Shown: positions 1 through 7,336 of the stretch, one piece after another
Position numbering within the stretch: position 1 is the first letter of the stretch
How the letters are laid out: the number at the start of each line of letters is the position of its first letter
DNA from: Calditrichaeota bacterium AABM5.125.24
Lineage (GTDB): Bacteria > Electryoneota > AABM5-125-24 > Hatepunaeales > Hatepunaeaceae
Assembly: GCA_002127415.1 (NCBI GenBank)
Contig: MWJR01000082.1
Coordinates: 1 to 13,318, forward strand
Reading direction: 5' to 3'
DNA: 13,318 nt
Notes under the pieces: model-generated
Database searches by the model: none
Told to the model about the DNA's origin: nothing
What the model saw: only the letters and a program-made list of their open reading frames with translations
Position numbers and translations under genes: made by a program

Positions 1-12
1 ATTGTAGACACT

Positions 13-106
13 TGTCGGACCGGCGAAGCATGCCCCTGCGAAAGCAGGGGGCCGGTATCCAGACGAATTCGGGGCTGTCTGGATTCCGACCTGCGTCGGA
101 ATGACA
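13..106. repeat. REP-like dispersed repeat with three perfect hairpins
   Basis: Three perfect stems lie back to back. The first pairs 33-39 with 44-50 (CCCCTGC/GCAGGGG) around a GAAA tetraloop. The second pairs 57-64 with 77-84 (ATCCAGAC/GTCTGGAT). The third pairs 83-90 with 95-102 (ATTCCGAC/GTCGGAAT) around CTGC and shares two bases with the second. On the complementary strand it reads TGTCATTCCGAC...CTGGATACCGG, the style of the dispersed intergenic 'GTCATTCC...GGAATCCAG' repeats found in many bacterial genomes. No open reading frame of interest crosses it. Its left limit is uncertain and may lie outside the window. That it is repetitive is inferred from its form; no second copy is present here. 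Confidence 0.6.
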
Positions 107-129
107 GAGCTCAATGTCTACTATAAAAT
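101..129 (+). promoter_or_regulatory. possible sigma70-type promoter at the repeat edge
   Basis: ATGACA at 101-106 matches five of six bases of the -35 consensus TTGACA. It is followed by a 17-base spacer and TAAAAT at 124-129, which matches five of six bases of TATAAT. The -35 box falls at the end of the hairpin repeat, so the repeat may supply half of the promoter. It would drive the small genes at 169-551 and possibly nuoD. This rests on consensus matching only. Confidence 0.3.
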
Positions 130-168
130 ACCCCCATTAATATCTCTGAAAGAGGACAATTTAGAAAT

Positions 169-255
169 ATGTCGATTGTGGAATTGAAAATGACTAAGAA
201 TGAGTTCAAATATACCACTGATGACGAGCTAGCAAAGTATGGGTTAGAAATATAA
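169..255 (+). CDS. small hypothetical ORF, 28 aa
   Basis: An ATG at 169 opens 28 codons ending with TAA at 253-255. An AGAGGA sequence at 151-156 lies 12 bases upstream and could act as a weak ribosome binding site. The peptide is charged (MSIVELKMTKNEF... ending ...LAKYGLEI) with no motif I recognise. The same frame continues past its stop through a second stop at 262-264 into the remnant frame at 265-333. It may therefore be the 5' end of a broken gene rather than a complete small protein. It sits just upstream of a DUF2283 gene, a neighbourhood typical of small accessory gene pairs. Real translation is uncertain. Confidence 0.3.
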   Translation: MSIVELKMTKNEFKYTTDDELAKYGLEI

Positions 256-264
256 ATCCATTGA

Positions 265-333
265 TATTTCGCACGGGAAGGTGATACCTTGGTCACGATC
301 ACAGCCTACTCTTTTTTCGGCAAATGGGAGTAA
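265..333 (+). pseudogene. 3' remnant of a small accessory gene (possibly DUF4258-like)
   Basis: After an in-frame TGA at 262-264, an open frame runs to TAA at 331-333. It encodes YFAREGDTLVTITAY...FFGKWE with no usable start codon near its 5' end. A beta-strand-like 'gdtLVTITAY' followed by a short aromatic tail recalls the C-termini of small toxin-like proteins such as DUF4258, which are often encoded just before DUF2283 genes. The stop lies three bases before the ATG of the DUF2283 gene at 336, the tight spacing expected of a co-transcribed pair. The family match is a weak impression from a short fragment. It could also be chance coding. Confidence 0.3.
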
Positions 334-335
334 TT

Positions 336-551
336 ATGCAAATCACTTACAACACCAAATCCGACCTTCTTTACCTCCGACTGGACAGTAGGAAGCAGAA
401 GGTTCGTAACGAGCGGGTCACCGACGAAATTGTGCTGGATATCGGCGAGAAAGACCGTATTGTGGGAATAGAGATACTGAACGACTCAAAGCACGTGAAC
501 CTGGAGGCGCTTATGCCGGTGCGGTTCAAGGTGACCAAGGCGATGGCATGA
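336..551 (+). CDS. DUF2283 family protein
   Basis: The 71-residue product begins MQITYNTKSDLLYLRL and continues with ...DEIVLDIGEKDRIVGIEIL. This is the DUF2283 pattern: an N-terminal 'y.....D.LYi.l' strand pair followed by 'vilDi...g.ivGIEIL'. I chose ATG 336 over the in-frame ATG at 324 because GGGAG at 326-330 is well placed for 336 and the conserved domain begins there. Members are small beta-rich proteins of unknown biochemistry, often encoded beside DUF4258 genes and suggested to be antitoxins. Here the possible partner upstream is only a fragment. The gene ends 82 bases before nuoD and is unrelated to complex I. Family assignment is fairly sure; an antitoxin role is inference. Confidence 0.75.
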   Translation: MQITYNTKSDLLYLRLDSRKQKVRNERVTDEIVLDIGEKDRIVGIEILNDSKHVNLEALMPVRFKVTKAMA

Positions 552-633
552 TCTGCACCAATCGCGCGATGGCGTCCGCTTGGCCATGTAAAGTTAGCAG
601 AGGACAGACCTGTCAGCTTTGCCAAAAAAGATA

Positions 634-1845
634 ATGTCAATCACAACTGAACACCGCGAGCTGATCCTCCCACAGGCCGAGACGATGCTGTTGGGGATGG
701 GGCCGTCGCATCCGGCTATGCACGGGATCATCCGCCTGAACCTGGCCCTCGACGGCGAACGGGTGGCCGACGCCACGATAGATATCGGCTTCCTGCACCG
801 GGGCTTCGAGAAGATGGTCGAGCGACATACCTGGAACCAGGCCATCATCTACACCGACCGGCTGAACTACGTGTCGGCAATGATAAACAACGTCGGCTAC
901 TGCCTGGCGGTCGAGAGGCTGCTCGGGGTCGAGACCCCGCCGCGCTGCGTCTATCTGCGGGTCATAATGTCGGAACTGTCACGTGTGATGGATCATCTGA
1001 CCTGCATCGCCGCCCAGATCATGGAGACCGGCGCTATGACCGTCTTCCTTTATTGCATGAAGGCCCGTGAATGGATCTACGAGGTGGTCGAGATGTGCTG
1101 CGGCGCGAGGGTTACCACCAACTGGACGCGGGTGGGCGGATTGATGGCCGACGTTCCGGCTGACTTCCCGGATGCGGTGCGACAGCGAATCCCCGAGCTG
1201 CGATTTGTCATCAGCGAGATCGACAAATTGGTCACCAGGAACCGGATATTCATAGACCGCTACCGTAACGTGGGGGTGATGCCGAGAGATGAGGCGATAA
1301 GCCGGGGCTTCACCGGGCCGTGCCTGCGGGCTTCGGGGGTGCCGTTCGATGTGCGACGCGACCAGCCGTATCTGAACTACGACGAGTTCGACTTCGAGAT
1401 ACCGGTGGGGACAAACGGCGACGTATATGACCGCTACCTGGTGAGGATGTTTGAGATGGAGCAGTCGCTGCGGATCGTCGAACAGGCGCTGGACAAACTG
1501 CCGGAAGGGCCGGTCTCGGTGGAGGACAAATCCATAACACTACCCGACAAGAAGGATGTCTATGGGAACATCGAGGGATTGATAAATCAATTCAAGCTGA
1601 TTATGAACGGCCACGGTATCAAGCCGCCGCCGGGGGAGGTCTATCAGGCGGTCGAGGCACCCAACGGCGAGCTCGGCTTCTACATCATATCAACCGGCGA
1701 GGCAAGCCCCTACAAGTGCCGCTGCCGCCCGCCCTGTCTGCCCCTCACCGCCGCTATGCCAAGGATGATAATCGGCGAGATGGTCGCCGACATCATACCG
1801 ATATTCGGGTCAATCAATATGATAGGCGGGGAGCTGGATGGGTGA
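634..1845 (+). CDS. nuoD: NADH-quinone oxidoreductase subunit D (49 kDa)
   Basis: This is the membrane-proximal complex I subunit that forms most of the quinone-reduction site with NuoB and NuoH. The 403-residue product (from ATG 634) has the family landmarks in order. GPSHPAMHG carries the two quinone-site region histidines (H26, H30). YTDRLNYVSAM carries the conserved tyrosine (Y79). Then come 'LRASGVPFDVR', 'YDRYLVRMFEMEQSLRIVEQ', 'GELGFYIIS', 'RPPC' and a C-terminal 'GSINMIGGELDG'. Length is normal for a stand-alone NuoD with no NuoC fusion. An in-frame TTG at 619 is an alternative start, with AGAGGA at 599-604 at long spacing; neither start has an ideal binding site. Family members usually end in Arg (E-x-D-R); here the last residue is Gly. 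No nuoA, nuoB or nuoC lies upstream in the window. Confidence 0.95.
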   Translation: MSITTEHRELILPQAETMLLGMGPSHPAMHGIIRLNLALDGERVADATIDIGFLHRGFEKMVERHTWNQAIIYTDRLNYVSAMINNVGYCLAVERLLGVETPPRCVYLRVIMSELSRVMDHLTCIAAQIMETGAMTVFLYCMKAREWIYEVVEMCCGARVTTNWTRVGGLMADVPADFPDAVRQRIPELRFVISEIDKLVTRNRIFIDRYRNVGVMPRDEAISRGFTGPCLRASGVPFDVRRDQPYLNYDEFDFEIPVGTNGDVYDRYLVRMFEMEQSLRIVEQALDKLPEGPVSVEDKSITLPDKKDVYGNIEGLINQFKLIMNGHGIKPPPGEVYQAVEAPNGELGFYIISTGEASPYKCRCRPPCLPLTAAMPRMIIGEMVADIIPIFGSINMIGGELDG

Positions 1846-1918
1846 TTGTGGATTGCGGAGTGATTTGATGAATGAGACAGATTATTCACTTCATTAAGAA
1901 AGACATATTCAGATAGAA

Positions 1919-3685
1919 ATGTCCTCAGACAAAGTAAAGATAGATGTTTCTGAAACGGCTGGGATGCTGAAATTCCGCTACGAGCACTCCGGCGCGGCGC
2001 TGGTGCCGCTGCTGTTCGAGGTGCAGAGGCGGGATGGATGCGTCACTGAGAAGGCCGAACTCGATGTGGCGGAGCTGCTCGGTGTCAGCCCCCGATTGGT
2101 TCACGAGGCGGTGACTTTTTATCCACTTCTGTTCCAGCGTCCGGTCGGTAAGTATCTGATTCAATTCTGTCACAATATATCCTGCTCGCTTGTCGGAGCT
2201 GAACCGCTGATAAAGATACTCGAAGAGGAGCTCGGCGTAGGTCCGGGCGAGGTCACCGAGGATGGGCTGTTCAGCTACCGGCGGGCTGAATGCCTCGGCT
2301 GCTGCGCTGACGCACCGGTTATGCTGGTGGGGGAGAGGCTCTACACCCGGCTGACAGAAGATAAGGTGCGCCGGGTCATCGCTGAATTCCGCGACGGACG
2401 TGTGCCGGAGGACGGCGCTCCATTGACCGAGACAGCAGAGATCGACAATCCAGCGCTCAGCCTCAACTTCAAGGTTCCCAACGCCGCCAACATTAAGGTG
2501 GCAGAGTCGCGAGGCGCCTATAAGGCTTTGCGCAAGGTCCTCACCGAGATGACCCCCGAACAGATCACCGAAGATGTGAAGAGGGCAGGACTGCGCGGTA
2601 TGGGAGGTGCTGGATTTCCCGCCGGAGTCAAGTGGTCGTTCGTGCCGAAGGATCCGTCGCTGACCAGGTATCTGTGCGTCAACTGCGACGAGAGCGAGCC
2701 GGGAACCTGCAAGGATCGCGAGATTATGCGCCGCGACCCGCACCGGCTGATAGAGGGAACCGTCATCGCCGCCAGAGCCTTCGGGGCGTCAGTGGCTTAC
2801 GTATATATTCGACGAGAATTCTACGAACCGCGGGATATATTCAAAAGGGCCCTGGACGAGGCCTATGCGGCGGGTTATCTGGGCCGGGATATACTCGGCA
2901 GCGGTCTGAACCTGGACATCCACCTTCATCCCGGCGCTGGTGCATATATCTGCGGCGAGGAGACCGGGCTGATCGAGTCGATTGAAGGCAAAAAGGGCTG
3001 GCCGCGAATAAGGCCCCCATTCCCGGCTCTGAAGGGGCTCTTCAGACAGCCGACCGTGGTCAATAACGTCGAGACACTGTCGAATATACCATATATTATC
3101 CTGAACGGAGTCGATGCATATCGGCAGCGGGGAACCGAGAAGAGCCCCGGAACCAAGCTGTTCTGCATCAGCGGTCATGTCCGGCGACCGGGTGTCTATG
3201 AACTGCCGATGGGAACAGGGTTGCGGGAGATGATCTACGGCGTCGCCGGTGGGATTCGCGAGGGGCACACCCTGAAGGCGGTTATCCCCGGCGGGTCGTC
3301 GGTGCCGGTGCTGACATCGGACGAGATTGACATCGCGATGGATTTCGAATCGACACAGGCAGCCGGAACGATGCTCGGCTCCGGCGGTGTCATCGTGATG
3401 GATGACACCGTGTCGATGCCTCTGGCTCTGGAGATACTCAGCCGTTTCTACGCCCATGAATCCTGTGGCCAGTGCACCCCCTGTAGAGAGGGAACCTCGT
3501 GGATATACCGGATTCTGCAGCGGATGAACCGTGGTCTGGGCCGAAAAGGGGACATTGAACTCCTGCTCGACCTGGCCAACAGTATGGACGGCACGACTAT
3601 CTGCCCGCTGGGCGCCGCTGCAGCCTGGCCGGTGCAGGCGATGCTCAAGAAGTTCCCGGATGAGTTCGAACGGCTCTGTCACTGA
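1919..3685 (+). CDS. nuoEF: NADH-quinone oxidoreductase, fused subunits E and F
   Basis: A 588-residue natural fusion of the two flavoprotein subunits of the NADH-oxidising module. Residues about 20-158 are NuoE (thioredoxin-like [2Fe-2S] N1a), with ligands C84, C89, C125 and C129 in the C-x4-C...C-x3-C arrangement. A linker of about 30 residues follows. Residues about 185-588 are NuoF. These hold the glycine-rich FMN loop GMGGAGFPAGVKWSF (227-241), NCDESEPGTCKDR (255-267), the FMN/NADH segment GAGAYICGEET (339-349), and N3 [4Fe-4S] ligands C516, C519, C522 (SCGQCTPC) and C562. No stop or frameshift separates the halves. One oddity is 'CPLGAAAAWPV' near C562, where relatives usually have GDAAAWPV. 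The ribosome binding site is weak. The 73-base gap after nuoD holds nothing I can identify. Confidence 0.95.
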   Translation: MSSDKVKIDVSETAGMLKFRYEHSGAALVPLLFEVQRRDGCVTEKAELDVAELLGVSPRLVHEAVTFYPLLFQRPVGKYLIQFCHNISCSLVGAEPLIKILEEELGVGPGEVTEDGLFSYRRAECLGCCADAPVMLVGERLYTRLTEDKVRRVIAEFRDGRVPEDGAPLTETAEIDNPALSLNFKVPNAANIKVAESRGAYKALRKVLTEMTPEQITEDVKRAGLRGMGGAGFPAGVKWSFVPKDPSLTRYLCVNCDESEPGTCKDREIMRRDPHRLIEGTVIAARAFGASVAYVYIRREFYEPRDIFKRALDEAYAAGYLGRDILGSGLNLDIHLHPGAGAYICGEETGLIESIEGKKGWPRIRPPFPALKGLFRQPTVVNNVETLSNIPYIILNGVDAYRQRGTEKSPGTKLFCISGHVRRPGVYELPMGTGLREMIYGVAGGIREGHTLKAVIPGGSSVPVLTSDEIDIAMDFESTQAAGTMLGSGGVIVMDDTVSMPLALEILSRFYAHESCGQCTPCREGTSWIYRILQRMNRGLGRKGDIELLLDLANSMDGTTICPLGAAAAWPVQAMLKKFPDEFERLCH

Positions 3686-3778
3686 GAGAACATTCATTCT
3701 CGTAGAAGCATTTCATAGTGGACCCGGCGTTTGCTGGATGAAGAATCTCCGCCATTTTTTCAAAATAAGCCATCAACA

Positions 3779-4516
3779 ATGAAGAGGGTTATTTACATTC
3801 TCCTGGCTTGTGCGCTGGTTTTGGGTTGTGCCAAACCTGAAGAGCCGCTCTACCAAGGGCTGACGCTGAAAACCTGGGTGGAGCGTCTTGAGTCCAGCGA
3901 ACCCGAAGTCCGTGCCGATGCTGTTAAGGTCATTCAGGGGATTGGTTTGTCTGCCAGGCCGGCTGAGAACAGCATTCGTCAGATCGCCCGCAATGATCCT
4001 TATCCTGACGTCCGGATACTGGCTGTTGAAGCGCTGGAGGCAATGGGGGCCTCCACGCTCGAGTTCCAGAATCTCCTCGAAGCATATCACGCTCCGGTCA
4101 TACCTGAGGAGGAGGAGCTGCCGGAGTTTATGGACGAAGAGGCTGAACTGTTGGAGCATATATCCGGCGCGGATGATATAGCCTTCCTGCAGGCCATTAT
4201 TGAGTATCGAGCCGATACCGGACGCCTCGATACGACTATGGTGCCGACTGACAGCGCCGAGCTGGCGCAGTGGATTGAGGAGCGCCGGAGTGATGCCATC
4301 TCCGGGCTGTTGCATCAGATCGAGAACCCCACGGTGCTGGCCCTGATACTCGAAGCCGGAAACCTGATTGAACGGCAGTTCGCTGCCCGGATGCTGGCGG
4401 ATATGGAGGGGGAAGACTCAAGGATCATCCAGGCGCTCGAGAGAGCGGTTGATGATCCCGACAGTCTCGTCCGCAGTGCCGCTTTTGAAGCCCTCAAGCG
4501 GTGGGAGGCACCTTAA
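3779..4516 (+). CDS. HEAT-repeat lipoprotein within the nuo cluster
   Basis: A 245-residue product. MKRVIYILLACALVLGC is a short lipoprotein signal with lipobox VLGC, giving a predicted lipidated C17. I chose ATG 3779 over the in-frame ATG 3731 because it places the charged residues and hydrophobic core as in a standard signal peptide. Helical HEAT/PBS-lyase-like repeats follow at roughly 26-56 ('TWVERLESSEPEVRADAVKV'), 62-91 ('DPYPDVRILAVEALEAMG') and 215-243 ('DDPDSLVRSAAFEALKRW'). Between them is an acidic helical stretch (109-128, EEEE/DEE) and less regular helices. The protein should sit outside the cytoplasmic membrane and bind protein partners. It is not a known complex I subunit. It lies 93 bases after nuoEF and 12 bases before nuoG, so it is very likely co-transcribed. 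Assembly or stability roles are only inference. Confidence 0.8.
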   Translation: MKRVIYILLACALVLGCAKPEEPLYQGLTLKTWVERLESSEPEVRADAVKVIQGIGLSARPAENSIRQIARNDPYPDVRILAVEALEAMGASTLEFQNLLEAYHAPVIPEEEELPEFMDEEAELLEHISGADDIAFLQAIIEYRADTGRLDTTMVPTDSAELAQWIEERRSDAISGLLHQIENPTVLALILEAGNLIERQFAARMLADMEGEDSRIIQALERAVDDPDSLVRSAAFEALKRWEAP

Positions 4517-4528
4517 ACTGATGTTAAA

Positions 4529-6199
4529 ATGCCCCGTATGAAGATAAACGGCGTCGAGCATAGCTTCCCCGACGGAATGAACGTGCTCGAGGCCTGCCTG
4601 CAGGTCGGCATCTACGTTCCCCACTTCTGCTATCATCCCGCGCTGTCGGTGGTGGGGAGCTGCCGGATGTGCAAGGTGGAGGTCATCCAGAATGGGCGCA
4701 GTCGGGTGGACATATCGTGTAACCTGCCGGTCTCGGATGGTCTGGAGATTATCACCGACAGCCCGGAGGTCAGGCAGGCGCAACAGATGACCCTCGAACT
4801 GCTGCTCGCAAATCACCCGCTCGACTGCCCCATCTGCGACGACGCCGGTGAATGCGACCTGCAGAACTTCTACCTCGAATACGGCCGGCACGACAGTCGG
4901 CTGCGCGAGCTGAAGCGACGTAAACGGAAGGCCGCGGACATAGGCCGTTCCATCATTCTGGACAGCGAGCGGTGTGTGTTGTGCAGCCGCTGTGTCCGGT
5001 TTCTGGCTGAGGTCACCCGCACTGAAGAGCTCGGCATCTTCGGGATGGGGGCCGGTGAGGAGCTGATGGTGCGGCCCGGTGCCGAGCTCAGCAATGATTA
5101 CGCCGGCAACGTGGTCGATCTCTGTCCGGTGGGAGCCCTGACCGATAAGGACTTCCGCTTCAAACGGCGCATCTGGTTCCTGAGCTCGACCCCCTCCATC
5201 TGCCAGCTGTGCAGCCGGGGGTGCAACGTCCGCATCGACTATGATATAAACCCGTTCCACACTCATAAACGGGATTTTGAGAAGAATACCCACCGGACCG
5301 AAGCCACCGCCTACGGGCGCATACAGCGCATCAAGCCCGTGGTCAACGAGGCGGTCAACGGGAATTGGATATGCGACTGCGGCCGCTACGGCTACAGATC
5401 GACCGACGCCGCCGACCGCCTGCTTCATCCGGTCATAGCTGAGGAAGGGGACCTGAGACAGGTTGAACTGTCTCAGGCCATCCGCCAGATAGCCTCCGGA
5501 ATAACATCAGCCCTGAGCGGCGGCAGCGGCAAGGTGGCGGTGGTGATTTCGCCCCGACTGACCAGCGAGGAGCTGTTCGCGGTCTGGGCGCTGCTGCGGG
5601 GTAGTCTGAAGCTCCCCAGCATCGATCACCGGCTGCCCATCGACCCGGACTGGTATGGCGACGACCTGCTCCGCACACCGGACCCGTTCCCGAACCGAAC
5701 CGGGTGTGAATGGATCGGGATCGAGCCGTCTGAGGGCGGAACGGACATTGCCGGACTGCCGCAGGCAATAGGGGCAGGGAGAGTCGATACGCTGGTTTCA
5801 ATCCTGACTGATCCGAGGGATTTTCTGGATGGGCCTCAGATCAAGAGGCTTAAACGTCGGTTTTTCATCCTTCGCAACCTTCCGGATGAGCTTAAGCCCT
5901 GGGTGGATGCGGCTCTCCCGGCGGCGGCCTGGGGTGAATATCGGGGCAGCTTTGTGAACTTCCAGGGCAGGATTCAGCGGCTTGAGGCGGCCTTCGATCC
6001 GTTGGGTGAGGCTCAACCGGTATGGAGGCTGATGGCCGGGCTGTCGGCGGCGCTGAAGAAGCCGCTCGGCTGGAAAACCCTGGGTGAGGTTCAGACGGCG
6101 ATGGCAAAGGATGTGTCTCTATTTATGGGACTGTCGTGGGATGCCATAGGTGTTGATGGCACCACTGTTCCCGTTCATTTGGCAAAGGCGGCTGGATAA
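4529..6199 (+). CDS. nuoG: NADH-quinone oxidoreductase subunit G (short form)
   Basis: This is the iron-sulfur wire of the NADH module. N-terminal [2Fe-2S] N1b ligands are C34, C45, C48 and C64. N5 is the His-ligated set H96-x3-C100-x2-C103-x5-C109. N4 uses C149, C152 and C155 (CVLCSRC) with C199 (DLCPVGALT). A further C225-x2-C228-x3-C232 with C282 or C284 (WICDCGR) matches the N7 site found in some bacterial NuoG proteins, with about 20 extra residues before the last Cys. The molybdopterin-oxidoreductase-like C-terminal part is abbreviated: 556 residues in all, against roughly 700-900 in common homologues. An 'A..WGEYRGSFVNFQGRIQ' motif (468-483) shows that the usual end of that domain is present, so this is internal shortening rather than truncation. 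The stop codon overlaps the nuoH start (TAATG). Confidence 0.95.
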   Translation: MPRMKINGVEHSFPDGMNVLEACLQVGIYVPHFCYHPALSVVGSCRMCKVEVIQNGRSRVDISCNLPVSDGLEIITDSPEVRQAQQMTLELLLANHPLDCPICDDAGECDLQNFYLEYGRHDSRLRELKRRKRKAADIGRSIILDSERCVLCSRCVRFLAEVTRTEELGIFGMGAGEELMVRPGAELSNDYAGNVVDLCPVGALTDKDFRFKRRIWFLSSTPSICQLCSRGCNVRIDYDINPFHTHKRDFEKNTHRTEATAYGRIQRIKPVVNEAVNGNWICDCGRYGYRSTDAADRLLHPVIAEEGDLRQVELSQAIRQIASGITSALSGGSGKVAVVISPRLTSEELFAVWALLRGSLKLPSIDHRLPIDPDWYGDDLLRTPDPFPNRTGCEWIGIEPSEGGTDIAGLPQAIGAGRVDTLVSILTDPRDFLDGPQIKRLKRRFFILRNLPDELKPWVDAALPAAAWGEYRGSFVNFQGRIQRLEAAFDPLGEAQPVWRLMAGLSAALKKPLGWKTLGEVQTAMAKDVSLFMGLSWDAIGVDGTTVPVHLAKAAG

Positions 6200-7281
6200 T
6201 GGACTGGTTCAACATAATCGCCGCCCTAGTCAAGATAGTGGCTATGATTGCGGTTGTAATGGGGCTGGCTACGGTATTAACCTGGGTTGAGCGGAAGCAG
6301 TCGGCGGTGATGCAGGACCGGATCGGCGCCAATCGTGCCGACATCCTGGGGCTTCGCATTATAGGCCTGTTTCAGCCGATTGCCGACGCCATCAAGATGA
6401 TCACCAAGGAGGACTACATCCCTCCGTTCGGCAACCGGTGGCTGCATATGCTGGCCCCTGCGGTGGCCTTTATGCCGGTGCTGCTGGTGTTTGCGGTGAT
6501 CCCGATGGGGCCGCCCGTCGAGGTGGCCGGCAGGACCGTATTGATGCAGATAGCCGACATCGACGTGGGTCTGCTCTATATCCTTGCCTTCGGAGGGCTG
6601 GGGATTTACGGCGCGGTGCTGGGTGGATGGGGTTCGAACAATAAATACGCCCTGCTCGGCGCCATCCGGGCCTCAGCGCAGATGATCTCGTATGAGGTCT
6701 GCCTGGGGCTGTCGTTGATAGGCGCGGTGATGATATACGGAACGCTTGACCTGGGTGAGATGATACTGAGACAGTCGGGCAATTGGTTCGAATGGATACC
6801 GAGGTGGGGGATATTTGTTCAGCCGCTGGGCGCGCTGCTGTTCCTGCCCGCTGCAATCGCGGAAAACAAGCGTATTCCCTTTGACCTGCCGGAGGCTGAA
6901 TCGGAGATCATCGGCTATTATACCGAATACTCCGGGCTGAAGTGCGGGCTGTTTATGATGACCGAGTTCATCGAGATGGTAGTGGTCAGCGCCCTGTTTA
7001 CGGTCATCTTTCTGGGGGGGTGGCAGGTTCCCTATCTGTCCTGGGACGGCTTCCACTGGCCCTGGGGAGGTATGTTGTATCTACCCGTCTTACTTGTGAA
7101 GGGGCTTGAATTCGGAGCGCTGTTCTTCAAGATCGCTGTTATGATCTATCTCCTGACCCTCATCCGCTGGACGCTGCCCCGCTTCCGCTACGACCAGGTG
7201 ATGCGGCTGGGGTGGAATTACCTGCTGCCACTGGCGCTGCTGAACCTGGCGGCGACGGGGGTGGTGCTGGTGGTGATTTGA
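6199..7281 (+). CDS. nuoH: NADH-quinone oxidoreductase subunit H
   Basis: This is the membrane subunit that links the peripheral arm to the proton-pumping arm and forms the quinone entry chamber. The 360-residue product has about eight hydrophobic segments and the family motifs: WVERKQSAVMQDRIGANRA (29-47), 'QPIADAIKMITKED', 'NNKYALLGAIRASAQMISYE', and 'AENKRIPFDLPEAESEIIGYYTEYSG', the acidic loop facing the quinone channel. Near the C-terminus 'RWTLPRFRYDQVMRLGW' is present. It starts at ATG 6199 by one-base overlap with nuoG, indicating translational coupling. In most nuo operons nuoI follows immediately; here an AT-rich island of about 2.5 kb and a nucleotidyltransferase gene intervene. 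Confidence 0.96.
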   Translation: MDWFNIIAALVKIVAMIAVVMGLATVLTWVERKQSAVMQDRIGANRADILGLRIIGLFQPIADAIKMITKEDYIPPFGNRWLHMLAPAVAFMPVLLVFAVIPMGPPVEVAGRTVLMQIADIDVGLLYILAFGGLGIYGAVLGGWGSNNKYALLGAIRASAQMISYEVCLGLSLIGAVMIYGTLDLGEMILRQSGNWFEWIPRWGIFVQPLGALLFLPAAIAENKRIPFDLPEAESEIIGYYTEYSGLKCGLFMMTEFIEMVVVSALFTVIFLGGWQVPYLSWDGFHWPWGGMLYLPVLLVKGLEFGALFFKIAVMIYLLTLIRWTLPRFRYDQVMRLGWNYLLPLALLNLAATGVVLVVI

Positions 7282-7336
7282 TGCCAAAACATGCAGGATG
7301 CAGAAAAGATATTCATATATATTTGGAGAATAATAA

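Noticed and set aside
1..110. CRISPR repeat or tRNA-like structure in the hairpin cluster
   Set aside because: The three hairpins differ in sequence, there is no repeat-spacer periodicity, and no tRNA arms or anticodon loop can be folded.
603..614. GACAG-AC-CTGTC near-palindrome before nuoD as an operator
   Set aside because: Only five pairs around a two-base centre, and no regulator or second copy to support it.
1869..1898. Nine-codon ATG...TAA frame between nuoD and nuoEF as a leader peptide
   Set aside because: There is no ribosome binding site, codon run or attenuator-like structure, so it is expected by chance.
1925..2743. Antisense open frame (272 codons) opposite nuoE/nuoF
   Set aside because: It is a shadow of the nuoEF coding strand with no family resemblance.
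2789..3697. Antisense open frame (302 codons) opposite nuoF
   Set aside because: It overlaps the conserved FMN and [4Fe-4S] coding region on the opposite strand and shows no recognisable domain.
3686..3705. GAGAA...TTCTC hairpin after nuoEF as a terminator
   Set aside because: The stem is only five weak pairs with no T run, and the next genes are co-oriented and close.
4418..5428. Long antisense open frame (336 codons) opposite the HEAT lipoprotein and nuoG
   Set aside because: It lies opposite the cluster-binding part of nuoG, whose motifs prove the + strand reading. The antisense protein is low in motifs and follows from GC-rich codon structure.
7282..7336. Promoter for the restriction-modification genes
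   Set aside because: TTGATG at 7278-7283 has no TATAAT-like box at 16-18 bases, and the AT-rich TATATA at 7316-7321 lacks a -35 partner. A promoter is likely but cannot be placed.
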